Positions 8,198-16,093 of a DNA stretch of 64,000 bases are shown piece by piece. The stretch is from assembly GCA_017518255.1 (NCBI GenBank), contig JAFWVK010000009.1, forward strand, positions 1 through 64,000, read 5' to 3'. Origin of the DNA: Oscillospiraceae bacterium. GTDB taxonomy: Bacteria > Bacillota > Clostridia > Oscillospirales > Ruminococcaceae. Position 1 is the first letter of the stretch. Every line of letters starts with the position of its first letter. The notes beneath the pieces are model-generated. The model saw nothing but the letters and a program-made list of their open reading frames with translations, ran no database searches and was not told where the DNA came from. A program made the translations under genes and the position numbers.

Positions 8198-9154
8198 TTG
8201 AAAGCACGGTTCCATCTGCCGAGTTTTGCAGAGTTTTATAAGTTTAATCTGGTATTTGCGGAGTTTCTGTCAAGACGGCCACAGTTTTTCCGGGAGGGCG
8301 TGGAAATTGCCTCGGTTTACGGCTGCTTTCCTCCGTCGCTCTGGAACGGAGGACGCTCCGAGGGCGGAATCTGCGACAAATTTTTCGTGAAAGCCGTCGT
8401 CAAGGCATTCAATGAAAGAGGTATTCCGCTTCGCTTTACGTTTACCAATCCCATGCTGGAAAAGAAGCATCTCAGCGATGAATTCTGTAATATGGTGATG
8501 CATCTTGCCGACAACGGCATGAATGAGGTCATTGTTTTTTCGCCGCTGCTGGAGGAGTATATCCGGACCAATTATCCGAGTTATAAAATTACCAGTTCCA
8601 CCTGTAAGCGGATTACCGAGCCGGACCGGCTTTACAGCGAGATCGAAAAGGATTACCATATTGTTGTGATTGATTATGACCTGAATCACGATTTCGATAC
8701 ACTCAGTAAAATTCCGGACAAGAAAAAATGTGAGCTTCTGGTCAATGCCTGCTGCAATCCCGGATGTCCGGTTCGTTCGGAGCATTATCAGGCGCTCGGA
8801 ATGCAGCAGATTGCCTATGCCAATCATGTGAAGAAATACCGGGATGCCCCGTTTAACCGGAAGAAGTTCCTGAGCGAACATCCGGAAATGGAAAAGTTTG
8901 TGGCATGTCCCTGTACGCAGCGGAATCTTTTTGAGATTACCGGTCTGAAAAATCATATCTCACCGGACGAAATCTGGAATACTTATATCCCGATGGGCTT
9001 TGAGCAGTTCAAAATCGAGGGGCGCTCTTTCGAGCTGCTGAATCTGATCGAGCATTATATGTACTATATGATAAAGCCGGAATGCAAGGATCAGGCACGC
9101 TATGAATTTATGAAGTGGCTGATTGAGAATAAGGTCATACAGGTAAACGGATGA
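8198..9154 (+). CDS. U32-peptidase-like protein, possible Fe-S protein, first gene of the lar operon
   Basis: About 318 residues if it starts at the TTG at 8198, which follows AAAGGA. An ATG at 8123 in the same frame would be nearly leaderless from the predicted promoter and its extra 25 residues look unconserved; the start is uncertain. The C-terminal half has NACCNPGCPVRSEHY, then FVACPCTQRN, then FKIEGRS. The last resembles the KIEGR motif of U32 peptidases and the Cys groups resemble their metal or Fe-S ligands, as in UbiU/UbiV. It ends in an ATGA overlap with larE, which points to joint translation and a link with nickel-pincer cofactor synthesis. The precise reaction is unknown. Confidence 0.6.
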   Translation: MKARFHLPSFAEFYKFNLVFAEFLSRRPQFFREGVEIASVYGCFPPSLWNGGRSEGGICDKFFVKAVVKAFNERGIPLRFTFTNPMLEKKHLSDEFCNMVMHLADNGMNEVIVFSPLLEEYIRTNYPSYKITSSTCKRITEPDRLYSEIEKDYHIVVIDYDLNHDFDTLSKIPDKKKCELLVNACCNPGCPVRSEHYQALGMQQIAYANHVKKYRDAPFNRKKFLSEHPEMEKFVACPCTQRNLFEITGLKNHISPDEIWNTYIPMGFEQFKIEGRSFELLNLIEHYMYYMIKPECKDQARYEFMKWLIENKVIQVNG

Positions 9155-9954
9155 CGGCTGAGAAACTTGCACATCTGAACAGACTGCTGACGGAAATGGG
9201 TTCTGTCGCGGTTGCGTTTTCCGGCGGGACGGATTCTGCGTTTCTGCTGGCTGCCGCGAACAGTCTCCCCGGAGTGAAGGTGCTGGCAATTACGCTGAAA
9301 ACGGCAGTTGTTCCGGAACGTGAAATTGCAGGAGCCGCCGCATTCTGCAAAGAGCGGGGAATCCGCCAGCTGATTCCGGAGCCGGATCTTCTGAGTATAG
9401 AGGCATTTCGGAACAATCCGCCCGAACGGTGCTATTTCTGCAAGCGTGCGCTGTTTTCGGCATGTAAAACAGCAGCAGCGGAAAACGGCGCGGCATATCT
9501 GATCGAGGGCTCCAATGCGGACGATTCGCGCGATTACCGCCCCGGAATGCGTGCGCTGTCCGAGCTCGGCATCCGCAGCCCGCTGCTTGAAGCCGGGCTG
9601 ACAAAGGCGGAAATCCGCGCTCTTTCAAAAGATATGGGTTTGCCGACATGGAATCAGCCTGCATCGGCTTGTCTTGCCTCGCGGATTCCTTACGGCACGG
9701 AGATTACGGCGGAAAAACTCCGCATGATTGACGCAGCCGAGCAGTTCCTTCATGAACTGGGTTTTTTGCAGGTTCGCGTTCGGATGCACGGCTCCGTAGC
9801 CAGAATCGAGCTTCCGCCGGAGCAGTTCGGCAGTCTGCTTGCAGAAAGAATCAGAATTGAAGCGGAACTGAGAATGATCGGTTTTTCATATATCTGTCTG
9901 GATTTGCAGGGCTATCGGACCGGCAGCCTGAACGAACCCATTTTGCATACCTAA
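9151..9954 (+). CDS. larE: LarE-type ATP-dependent sacrificial sulfur transferase
   Basis: LarE adds sulfur to the pyridinium carboxylates of the nickel-pincer nucleotide used by lactate racemase and related enzymes. The 267-residue protein has the PP-loop SGGTDS at residues 24-29, a CYFCK pair (Cys94 and Cys97) and Cys174 in the conserved PASACLASR segment, the position expected for the cysteine that donates sulfur. In some LarE proteins cysteines bind a [4Fe-4S] cluster instead; the sequence alone does not decide. It overlaps the U32-like gene by four bases. Confidence 0.9.
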   Translation: MTAEKLAHLNRLLTEMGSVAVAFSGGTDSAFLLAAANSLPGVKVLAITLKTAVVPEREIAGAAAFCKERGIRQLIPEPDLLSIEAFRNNPPERCYFCKRALFSACKTAAAENGAAYLIEGSNADDSRDYRPGMRALSELGIRSPLLEAGLTKAEIRALSKDMGLPTWNQPASACLASRIPYGTEITAEKLRMIDAAEQFLHELGFLQVRVRMHGSVARIELPPEQFGSLLAERIRIEAELRMIGFSYICLDLQGYRTGSLNEPILHT

Positions 9955-9984
9955 ATATAATAAAAAAACAGGAGGATTTCCATT

Positions 9985-10365
9985 ATGGCGTGTTTTATCG
10001 TTCCGACAACGGAAGCAATTGTAACAACCGTTGCAAAGAAGGTTGTGCAGACCAGAGAAACCGGAAAAACCGAAGCTGATCTGATTCCGTTTTCACAGAA
10101 ACTCGGCTGGCTCAATAAAATGCTTTGGGGCGGCTCTGCTCTGCTGGCGTTCGAGCATCTCTGGCACGGCGAAATTCAGCCGTTTTATCCGTTCCTGACC
10201 GCTGCATCCGATCCGGAAAGCACTGCGGAAATGCTGCATGAAATGGCAACGGTCGGTGTCGGCATGGCAATTCTGGTGACGGCTGTCTGGGCGGGAATGG
10301 TATTCCTGACCGGTAAAATCGCAAAGCGCAGAAAACCTGCTGTCAGGGAGGAAAATGCCCTATGA
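9985..10365 (+). CDS. Small membrane protein of the lar operon, function unknown
   Basis: A 126-residue protein with a good AGGAGG site. It opens with MACFIVPTTEAIVTT, has a weakly hydrophobic stretch near residues 48-60 and one clear membrane helix near 88-110, followed by a basic end. I do not recognise a named family. It is encoded between larE and larB and overlaps the next gene by ATGA, so it is likely co-translated with another membrane protein. A nickel or substrate transport, or membrane-anchoring, role can only be guessed. Confidence 0.75.
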   Translation: MACFIVPTTEAIVTTVAKKVVQTRETGKTEADLIPFSQKLGWLNKMLWGGSALLAFEHLWHGEIQPFYPFLTAASDPESTAEMLHEMATVGVGMAILVTAVWAGMVFLTGKIAKRRKPAVREENAL

Positions 10366-10676
10366 CACTGCTGCTGACCTGTCTTGCCGCCGTGACCGTG
10401 ACGGTAATCTGGTATGTCAGTCCGCGGGCAAGAAAGCTGAAAATCGGTTCGCTTGCGCTGATGTACTGGGGCGCTTCTCTGATGTGGCTGGTCGATGCCG
10501 TTACCGAATACATAGAGCTGCGTGCGGATTATTTCCGTCCCGAAGCAGCCGATCTGCTCAATGATACGCTGCTCGGATTCGCCGTTGCGGTGCTGGGCGC
10601 AGTGATCTGGCTGGTTGCGCTGCTGATCCGGGATCCGGAAGGTGTTGTCCGTGCGTCGCTGTTTCGGAAAAACTGA
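10362..10676 (+). CDS. Second small membrane protein of the lar operon, function unknown
   Basis: A 104-residue protein with about three hydrophobic segments (near residues 2-18, 28-45 and 69-88). The ATG overlaps the stop of the previous gene, and its own stop shares a base with the larB start. This tight packing suggests a pair working with the lar enzymes. No family recognised; it is not LarD (aquaglyceroporin) or a component of the known Lar nickel transporter by length. Confidence 0.75.
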   Translation: MTLLLTCLAAVTVTVIWYVSPRARKLKIGSLALMYWGASLMWLVDAVTEYIELRADYFRPEAADLLNDTLLGFAVAVLGAVIWLVALLIRDPEGVVRASLFRKN

Positions 10677-11449
10677 TGGATCAAAAAGAATTGCGGCTGC
10701 TTTTGCAGCGTGTGGCGGATCATGAGATTCCGGCGGAGGAAGCATTGCGGATGCTCAGAAAAGCACCGTTTGAAGATCTCGGCTATGCAAAAACCGACCT
10801 GCACCGCGGAATCCGGCAGGGACAACCGGAGGTGATTTTCGGTGCAGGAAAAACACCGGAGCAGATTACCGGAATCATAAAGAATTTACAGAAAAACGGA
10901 CAGGAGCGGATTCTGATTACCCGCCTTTCACCGGAAAAAGCAGAGCAGCTTCAGTCAGAACTGCCTGTTATCTATCACGCGGCGGGGCGGATTGCGCTTG
11001 CCGGGGAAATGCCGGAACCGGATACGGACGGAACAATTGTGATTGCGACCGGCGGGACAAGCGATCAGCCGGTTGCGGAAGAAGCTGCTTTTACGGCACA
11101 GGTGTTCCGGAATCCGGTTGTCAGGCTGTACGATGTCGGGGTGTCCGGTCTTCACAGACTGCTCTCGCATCTTGATGCTGTCATGTCGGCGCGTGTAATT
11201 ATCGCGATTGCAGGCATGGAGGGCGCGCTCGCCAGCGTGATCGGCGGGCTTGCGGACTGTCCGGTGATTGCCGTGCCGACCAGTGTCGGCTACGGTGCGT
11301 CGTTCGGCGGGATTGCCGCGCTGCTGTCCATGCTGAATTCCTGCGCAAGCGGGGTCAGTACCGTCAATATTGACAACGGATTCGGTGCCGCATATCAGGC
11401 GAGTATGATTAACCATATCGGAGGAAGCCATGAAAACACTGTATCTTGA
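10676..11449 (+). CDS. larB: LarB, pyridinium-3,5-biscarboxylic acid mononucleotide synthase
   Basis: LarB carboxylates and hydrolyses nicotinic acid adenine dinucleotide in the first step of nickel-pincer cofactor synthesis. The 257-residue product has the N-terminal LarB region with DLHRGIRQGQPEVIFG and a C-terminal PurE-like domain with ATGGTSD, GMEGALASV and ADCPVIAVPTSVGYG, in which the Cys is the expected reactive residue. It overlaps larC by 20 bases, with the larC ribosome-binding site inside its 3' end. Confidence 0.92.
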   Translation: MDQKELRLLLQRVADHEIPAEEALRMLRKAPFEDLGYAKTDLHRGIRQGQPEVIFGAGKTPEQITGIIKNLQKNGQERILITRLSPEKAEQLQSELPVIYHAAGRIALAGEMPEPDTDGTIVIATGGTSDQPVAEEAAFTAQVFRNPVVRLYDVGVSGLHRLLSHLDAVMSARVIIAIAGMEGALASVIGGLADCPVIAVPTSVGYGASFGGIAALLSMLNSCASGVSTVNIDNGFGAAYQASMINHIGGSHENTVS

Positions 11450-12662
11450 ATGCGGAATGGGTGCTGCGGGCGATATGCTGACAGCGGCTCTGCTGGAGTT
11501 GGTTCCGGACAGGGAGCAGATGCTCGGAAAGCTTTCGGCTGCTGTGCCGGAGGGTGTGCATATCTCAGCGCAAACGGTTCAGAAGCAGGGGATTACCGGC
11601 ACGCAGATGACGGTTCTCGTCAACGGTGAGGAAGAGCATTCCGAGGATGCGCACGGCGGTCACGGTCATCATCATGACCATGCGCATACACATGTGCATG
11701 ACGGAGCGCATCATCACCACAGCCATTGCTCTTTGCAGGAGATTGAAGCCATAATTGCAGAGGCTCCCGTTTCCGCAGCAGTCCGGAAGCAGGCTGCGGA
11801 GATTTACCGGCTCATTGCAGAGGCGGAGGGCGCCGTTCACGGGAAACCTGCATCGGAGATTCATTTTCATGAGGTCGGCACAAAAGACGCCGTTGCCGAT
11901 GTCCTTTCAGTCTGTATGCTTATGGAGGAACTGAAACCGGAGCAGGTGATTGTTTCTCCGGTGCATACCGGTTTCGGGCATGTTCACTGCGCACACGGCA
12001 TACTGCCGGTTCCTGCACCCGCCGCTGCACTTCTGCTGCGCGGGATTCCGGTCTGTGCGGGAGATTTGGAAGGTGAGCTCTGCACACCGACGGGTGCGGC
12101 GCTGCTCAAATATTTCGGCAGCAGCTTCGGCAATATGCCCGTGATGCAGACAGAAAAAATCGGATACGGCTTCGGGAAAAAAGAATTCCCGCGCCTGAAC
12201 TGTCTCCGTGCATTTTTCGGTGAGACAGCCGAGAGCGGAGAGCGGATTCTGGAACTTTGCTGCAATCTTGACGATATGACCGGGGAAGCTGTCGGCTTTG
12301 CGCAGGAAACACTGCTGCAAAGCGGTGCGCTGGATGTGTTTACCGCACCGGTTTATATGAAAAAGAACCGTCCCGGCATCCTGCTGACCTGCCTTTGCAG
12401 AGAAGAACAGCGCGATGAGATGCTTTCCCTGATTTTTCGCTATACCTCGACCGCAGGCATCCGGGAACGGATTTGCAGCCGGTATGCACTGGAACGCTCG
12501 GAGAAATCTCTCCCGACCTCTGCGGGGACGGTTCGCGTCAAATATGTTTCCGGCTTCGGGACGGAGAGAAAAAAGCCGGAGTATGAGGATCTGAAACGGA
12601 TTGCCTGTGAGCAGAAAACAGGGATTGATGCGGTTCGCGCATCTGTTGAAAAGGAAATCTGA
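11430..12662 (+). CDS. larC: LarC, nickel insertase for the pincer cofactor, unsplit form
   Basis: LarC places nickel into the bis-thiocarboxylate pyridinium nucleotide, using CTP. The product is 410 residues in a single frame, starting MKTLYLECGMGAAGDM, whereas the Lactiplantibacillus plantarum gene needs a programmed frameshift to join LarC1 and LarC2. Residues about 70-105 are a His-rich insert (runs such as GHGHHHDHAHTHVH), a likely nickel-holding loop. A GGAGGAA site precedes the ATG. No larA (lactate racemase) is present in the window, so the cofactor's client enzyme is unknown. Confidence 0.93.
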   Translation: MKTLYLECGMGAAGDMLTAALLELVPDREQMLGKLSAAVPEGVHISAQTVQKQGITGTQMTVLVNGEEEHSEDAHGGHGHHHDHAHTHVHDGAHHHHSHCSLQEIEAIIAEAPVSAAVRKQAAEIYRLIAEAEGAVHGKPASEIHFHEVGTKDAVADVLSVCMLMEELKPEQVIVSPVHTGFGHVHCAHGILPVPAPAAALLLRGIPVCAGDLEGELCTPTGAALLKYFGSSFGNMPVMQTEKIGYGFGKKEFPRLNCLRAFFGETAESGERILELCCNLDDMTGEAVGFAQETLLQSGALDVFTAPVYMKKNRPGILLTCLCREEQRDEMLSLIFRYTSTAGIRERICSRYALERSEKSLPTSAGTVRVKYVSGFGTERKKPEYEDLKRIACEQKTGIDAVRASVEKEI

Positions 12663-12669
12663 ACCACTC

Positions 12670-12719
12670 AATCCGGAATGTGCCGGAAGCGTTTCCGAAA
12701 CGCGGGCATATTCCGGATT
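12670..12719 (+). terminator. Long hairpin after larC
   Basis: Arms 12670-12684 and 12705-12719 pair over 15 positions with one G-U wobble, enclosing a second stem (GCGTTT/AAACGC). It begins eight bases after the larC stop. Only three Ts follow, so it may end or stabilise the lar transcript rather than act as a classical terminator. Confidence 0.5.
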
Positions 12720-12755
12720 TGCAGCATCTGCAATCCGGAAAGGAACGGCAAATAC

Positions 12756-13496
12756 ATGAAAAAACTGACAGAGAAGAAACTGAAAATACTGTGGATTGCT
12801 GCGGCGCTGCTGCTGCTGACTGCTGCGGCACTGATTCTGAACGGATACAGTGCGCATCGGGTCGCTCCGCTCCGTCAGGAGGTGCTGGACGGGCTGGATT
12901 TGTCTCAGACGGACAAGCTGATGATCGTTGCGCATCCGGATGACGAAACGATCTGGGGCGGTGCGCATCTGCTGGACGGCGGATATCTGGTTGTATGCAT
13001 CACGAACGGGAGAAACAGGACAAGAGCCGCCGAATTCCGTTCGGCGGTTGAGAAAACCGGAAATATCCCGCTGATTCTGGAATACCCGGATAAGGTGAAT
13101 TTCATCCGCGACAACTGGAACCGTGTCCGCGGCGGGATTGAGGATGATCTGAAAAAAGTAATTGCGCTGAAAAAATGGAGCCTGATTGTGACGCATAATC
13201 CGAAGGGGGAGTACGGGCATATCCACCATAAGATGACGAATGCGCTGACTGTCCGGGCATATGATGACATGCAGTGCGAAGCGGAACTGTATGTTTTCGG
13301 TGATTATTATAAGGCAGCCGATCTTCCGGCAGTGAAAGAGAAGCTGGAGACGGTCGGCGATGAGGCGCTTCGGAAAAAGAAGGAAATCTGCGCGGGCTAT
13401 GCTTCGCAGAAAGACGTCATGGATAAACTCTGTCACATGTTTCCTTATGAAAACTGGGTTCTGTATGCAGAATGTAACAGAAAGGATGCCGCATGA
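12756..13496 (+). CDS. PIG-L family deacetylase, membrane-anchored
   Basis: The 246-residue protein has one N-terminal membrane helix (about residues 12-30) and then the PIG-L/LmbE signature AHPDDETIWGG and a GHIHHKMTN motif, the zinc ligands of N-acetylglucosaminyl deacetylases. The catalytic part would face outward. The start at 12756 follows AAAGGA; an in-frame ATG at 12678 falls inside the hairpin and is less likely. The ATGA overlap with the YfhO-like gene suggests a joint role in cell-surface glycan or glycolipid modification. The substrate cannot be read from the sequence. Confidence 0.85.
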   Translation: MKKLTEKKLKILWIAAALLLLTAAALILNGYSAHRVAPLRQEVLDGLDLSQTDKLMIVAHPDDETIWGGAHLLDGGYLVVCITNGRNRTRAAEFRSAVEKTGNIPLILEYPDKVNFIRDNWNRVRGGIEDDLKKVIALKKWSLIVTHNPKGEYGHIHHKMTNALTVRAYDDMQCEAELYVFGDYYKAADLPAVKEKLETVGDEALRKKKEICAGYASQKDVMDKLCHMFPYENWVLYAECNRKDAA

Positions 13497-16075
13497 AACT
13501 GAAAAGCAGATTGCAGGATACGGCTGTCATCGGAATCATTTTTCTGCTGACTGCTGCGGTTATGGTATCCTGTCTGAAAAAAGGCGTGATCTACGGGTCT
13601 CAGGATGACTGGGCGTCGCAGCATTACGCGATTCCGGAGTATTTCCGGACGCTGTTTTACCGGACGCATCAGCTTTTTCCGTCCTATGCTGCCAATCTCG
13701 GCGCCGGAGAAAACATCTATGCGCTTTCTTATTACGGGCTGTATTCGCCGTATATTCTGCTTTCTTTCTGTCTGCCCTTTGTGCCGATGGGGTGTTATCT
13801 GATCGGCGCGGCAGTAACGGTCGTATTTGTGTCGGAGTTCCTGTTCTATGTTTTTCTCCGGAAGCGGTTCGGCATCTGTGCTTCCGCGTTTGCGGCATGT
13901 TCTTTTGCGTTTTCGCTTCCGCTGATTCTGCATTCGCACAGGCATTTTATGTTTATCTGTTATATGCCGTTTCTGCTGCTTTCCATGTTTCTGACCGACC
14001 GCTTTTTCCGTTCCGGCAGAAAGGGACTGCTGATTTTCTGCACGTTTCTGATGATTCTGTGCAACTATTTTTTTGCGCTTTCTGCGCTCGCTGCTCTTGC
14101 GGCTTACGGGTTCTATCTTGTACTGGAAGAAAAGCCGGAGCATTTCCGTGCCGCGCTCAGGCGCTTTGCACCGTTTGCAGGTTCGCTCCTTGTCAGCGTG
14201 CTGATGGCTGGCGTTCTGCTCCTTCCGACTGCATATACACTGCTTTCCGGCAGAGACAGAAGCAATTCTGCGTTTTCTTTGATTCAGTTTCTGCCCTCCG
14301 TTCATTTTGAGCGTCTGACCTATTACGGCTACACAATGGGCGCAACGGCATTCGGTCTGCTTGCCGCAGTCTATTTTGCCGGAACCGGCAGGCGCGGAAC
14401 CCGCTTTATTGCGGTTCTGGTGCTTTTGTTTGCGACTTGCCCGGTTTTCCTGTATCTGCTGAACGGAACACTCTATTTCGATGCGAAAGTGCTGTTTCCG
14501 TTTCTGCCGCTTTCGCTGCTGCTGACAGCGGAGCTGGTAGAGCGCTTTACCGGCGGTGAAACGATGAAGCTGAAGCTGCCTGCCTGTATCTTTGCAGGAG
14601 CGCTTCTGCTTTCGGCTCTGACCTGTGAAATGAGCATCCCGATGTGGTGCCTGTTTGCAGATACCGCATTGTCTGTTCTGATACCGGCGGTTCTGATGAA
14701 GCTGAAAAAGCAAAGGCTGATTTTTCTCTGCCTGCTGCTGCCGTATGCGGTCTGCCTTGCCGGCAGTCATGTGGACAATCTGCAATCCGTGCAGAGCTAC
14801 CGCACTGCCAATTCCGGAACGGTGAAGACACTGACCGAACGGGCGTCCGAAGGGAAAATGCTTCGGACGGCAATTGATACGGAGCGGCTCTATACCGTGA
14901 ACAAAATCTATTCTGCTTCACACTATTCCGATACGATTTATTCTTCTGTGCATTCGATGGATTATAACAGCTTTTATCTGAGCGGAATGTATAACGAAAA
15001 TCAGTTCCGGAATTCCGCGCTGACCACACGCTCGCGCAATCTGCTTTTCAACACCTATATGGGCGACCGGTATTATATCTCAAAGGACCCCGTCAGCTTT
15101 TATCTCTGCCGGCTGAAGGAGCAGACAGAGGACGGCTTTTATCTGTATGAGAATCCGTATGCGTTTCCGATGATTTATTTTACGGAGAAAACGATGAGCA
15201 GGCGGCAGTATAATCAGATTCCGTATCCGTATAATATGGAAGCATTGCTGCAATACCGGATTTCCGAGGAGGATTTGCCGGATGTGCCGTTTGAGCCGGC
15301 TGCACGGAAAGCCGAGATCGGGAATCCCTTTCAGCCGGAGGAATATCTCAGCGAAGCCGCACGGAAAACAGCGGAATTCACTGCGGACAGCAGCCGGTTT
15401 TCGCTGGAGAACGGTCTTTTGTCCTATACTTTTCCGCTGCCGGAATCCGTTCGCGGACAGATTTTGCTGATCCGGTTCCGTGTGACAAATGCACAGCAGC
15501 ACAAATCGTCAGGCTGGCAGCGCGGCGGAGATGTCCGGATCAGAATCAACGGAGTAAAAAACACACTGACAGATCCGGGCTGGAAATACTACAATCACAA
15601 CGAGCTGTTTGAATTTGTGATTGCCGAACAAACCGACCGCCTCGATATCGAGCTGACCGGAACCCGGTTTGATCTCTCCGGACTGGAAGTATATACGCTG
15701 GATCCGTCGGTGCTTTGCAGCGCTTCCGAAGCGCTGATACCCTTTATGCCTGATATGCAAAAAACGCACGGAGATGTCATTGCAGGCAGCATTGAAGCCG
15801 GAGCGGACGGATATATCGCAACCAGTCTGGTGTATCACAAGGGCTTTTCGGTTTATGTGGACGGCAGCAGGGTAAAGCCGGAAAAAGTCAATCTGTGTTT
15901 TCTGGGCTTCCCCGTCAATCAGGGCGTTCACGATATCCGGATTGTATACCGTGCGCCGCTTTTGTATGAAGGAATGCTTGCAAGCGGCGCAGGCTGGGCG
16001 CTGTTTCTTCTGCTGGTTCTGTTGGAACGGATGCCCCGGACAAAGATCAGCCGGCAGAGAAAATCGAAGCAATGA
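13493..16075 (+). CDS. YfhO-family multi-pass membrane protein, likely GT-C type
   Basis: The 860-residue protein starts with a membrane helix, then an extracytoplasmic loop with SQDDWASQHYAIPEYFR, where the acidic pair resembles the catalytic loop of GT-C glycosyltransferases. About a dozen hydrophobic helices follow to near residue 430, then a large soluble C-terminal region with a terminal helix before a basic tail. This layout fits YfhO-like proteins, which in Gram-positives glycosylate lipoteichoic acid or other surface polymers. It overlaps the deacetylase start-to-stop, so the two probably modify the same polymer. Donor and acceptor are not known. Confidence 0.82.
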   Translation: MKLKSRLQDTAVIGIIFLLTAAVMVSCLKKGVIYGSQDDWASQHYAIPEYFRTLFYRTHQLFPSYAANLGAGENIYALSYYGLYSPYILLSFCLPFVPMGCYLIGAAVTVVFVSEFLFYVFLRKRFGICASAFAACSFAFSLPLILHSHRHFMFICYMPFLLLSMFLTDRFFRSGRKGLLIFCTFLMILCNYFFALSALAALAAYGFYLVLEEKPEHFRAALRRFAPFAGSLLVSVLMAGVLLLPTAYTLLSGRDRSNSAFSLIQFLPSVHFERLTYYGYTMGATAFGLLAAVYFAGTGRRGTRFIAVLVLLFATCPVFLYLLNGTLYFDAKVLFPFLPLSLLLTAELVERFTGGETMKLKLPACIFAGALLLSALTCEMSIPMWCLFADTALSVLIPAVLMKLKKQRLIFLCLLLPYAVCLAGSHVDNLQSVQSYRTANSGTVKTLTERASEGKMLRTAIDTERLYTVNKIYSASHYSDTIYSSVHSMDYNSFYLSGMYNENQFRNSALTTRSRNLLFNTYMGDRYYISKDPVSFYLCRLKEQTEDGFYLYENPYAFPMIYFTEKTMSRRQYNQIPYPYNMEALLQYRISEEDLPDVPFEPAARKAEIGNPFQPEEYLSEAARKTAEFTADSSRFSLENGLLSYTFPLPESVRGQILLIRFRVTNAQQHKSSGWQRGGDVRIRINGVKNTLTDPGWKYYNHNELFEFVIAEQTDRLDIELTGTRFDLSGLEVYTLDPSVLCSASEALIPFMPDMQKTHGDVIAGSIEAGADGYIATSLVYHKGFSVYVDGSRVKPEKVNLCFLGFPVNQGVHDIRIVYRAPLLYEGMLASGAGWALFLLLVLLERMPRTKISRQRKSKQ

Positions 16076-16093
16076 AAACAGGAGGTTCCGAAC

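Noticed and set aside
11430..12662. Programmed frameshift in larC
   Set aside because: Both halves are in one uninterrupted frame of normal full length.
11907..13436. A 509-codon minus-strand frame over larC and the PIG-L gene
   Set aside because: It is antisense to two well-supported genes with conserved motifs and shows no domain of its own.
13445..14785. A 446-codon Gln/Lys/Arg-rich minus-strand frame over the YfhO-like gene
   Set aside because: Composition is what a reversed hydrophobic membrane protein gives; no start signal or family.
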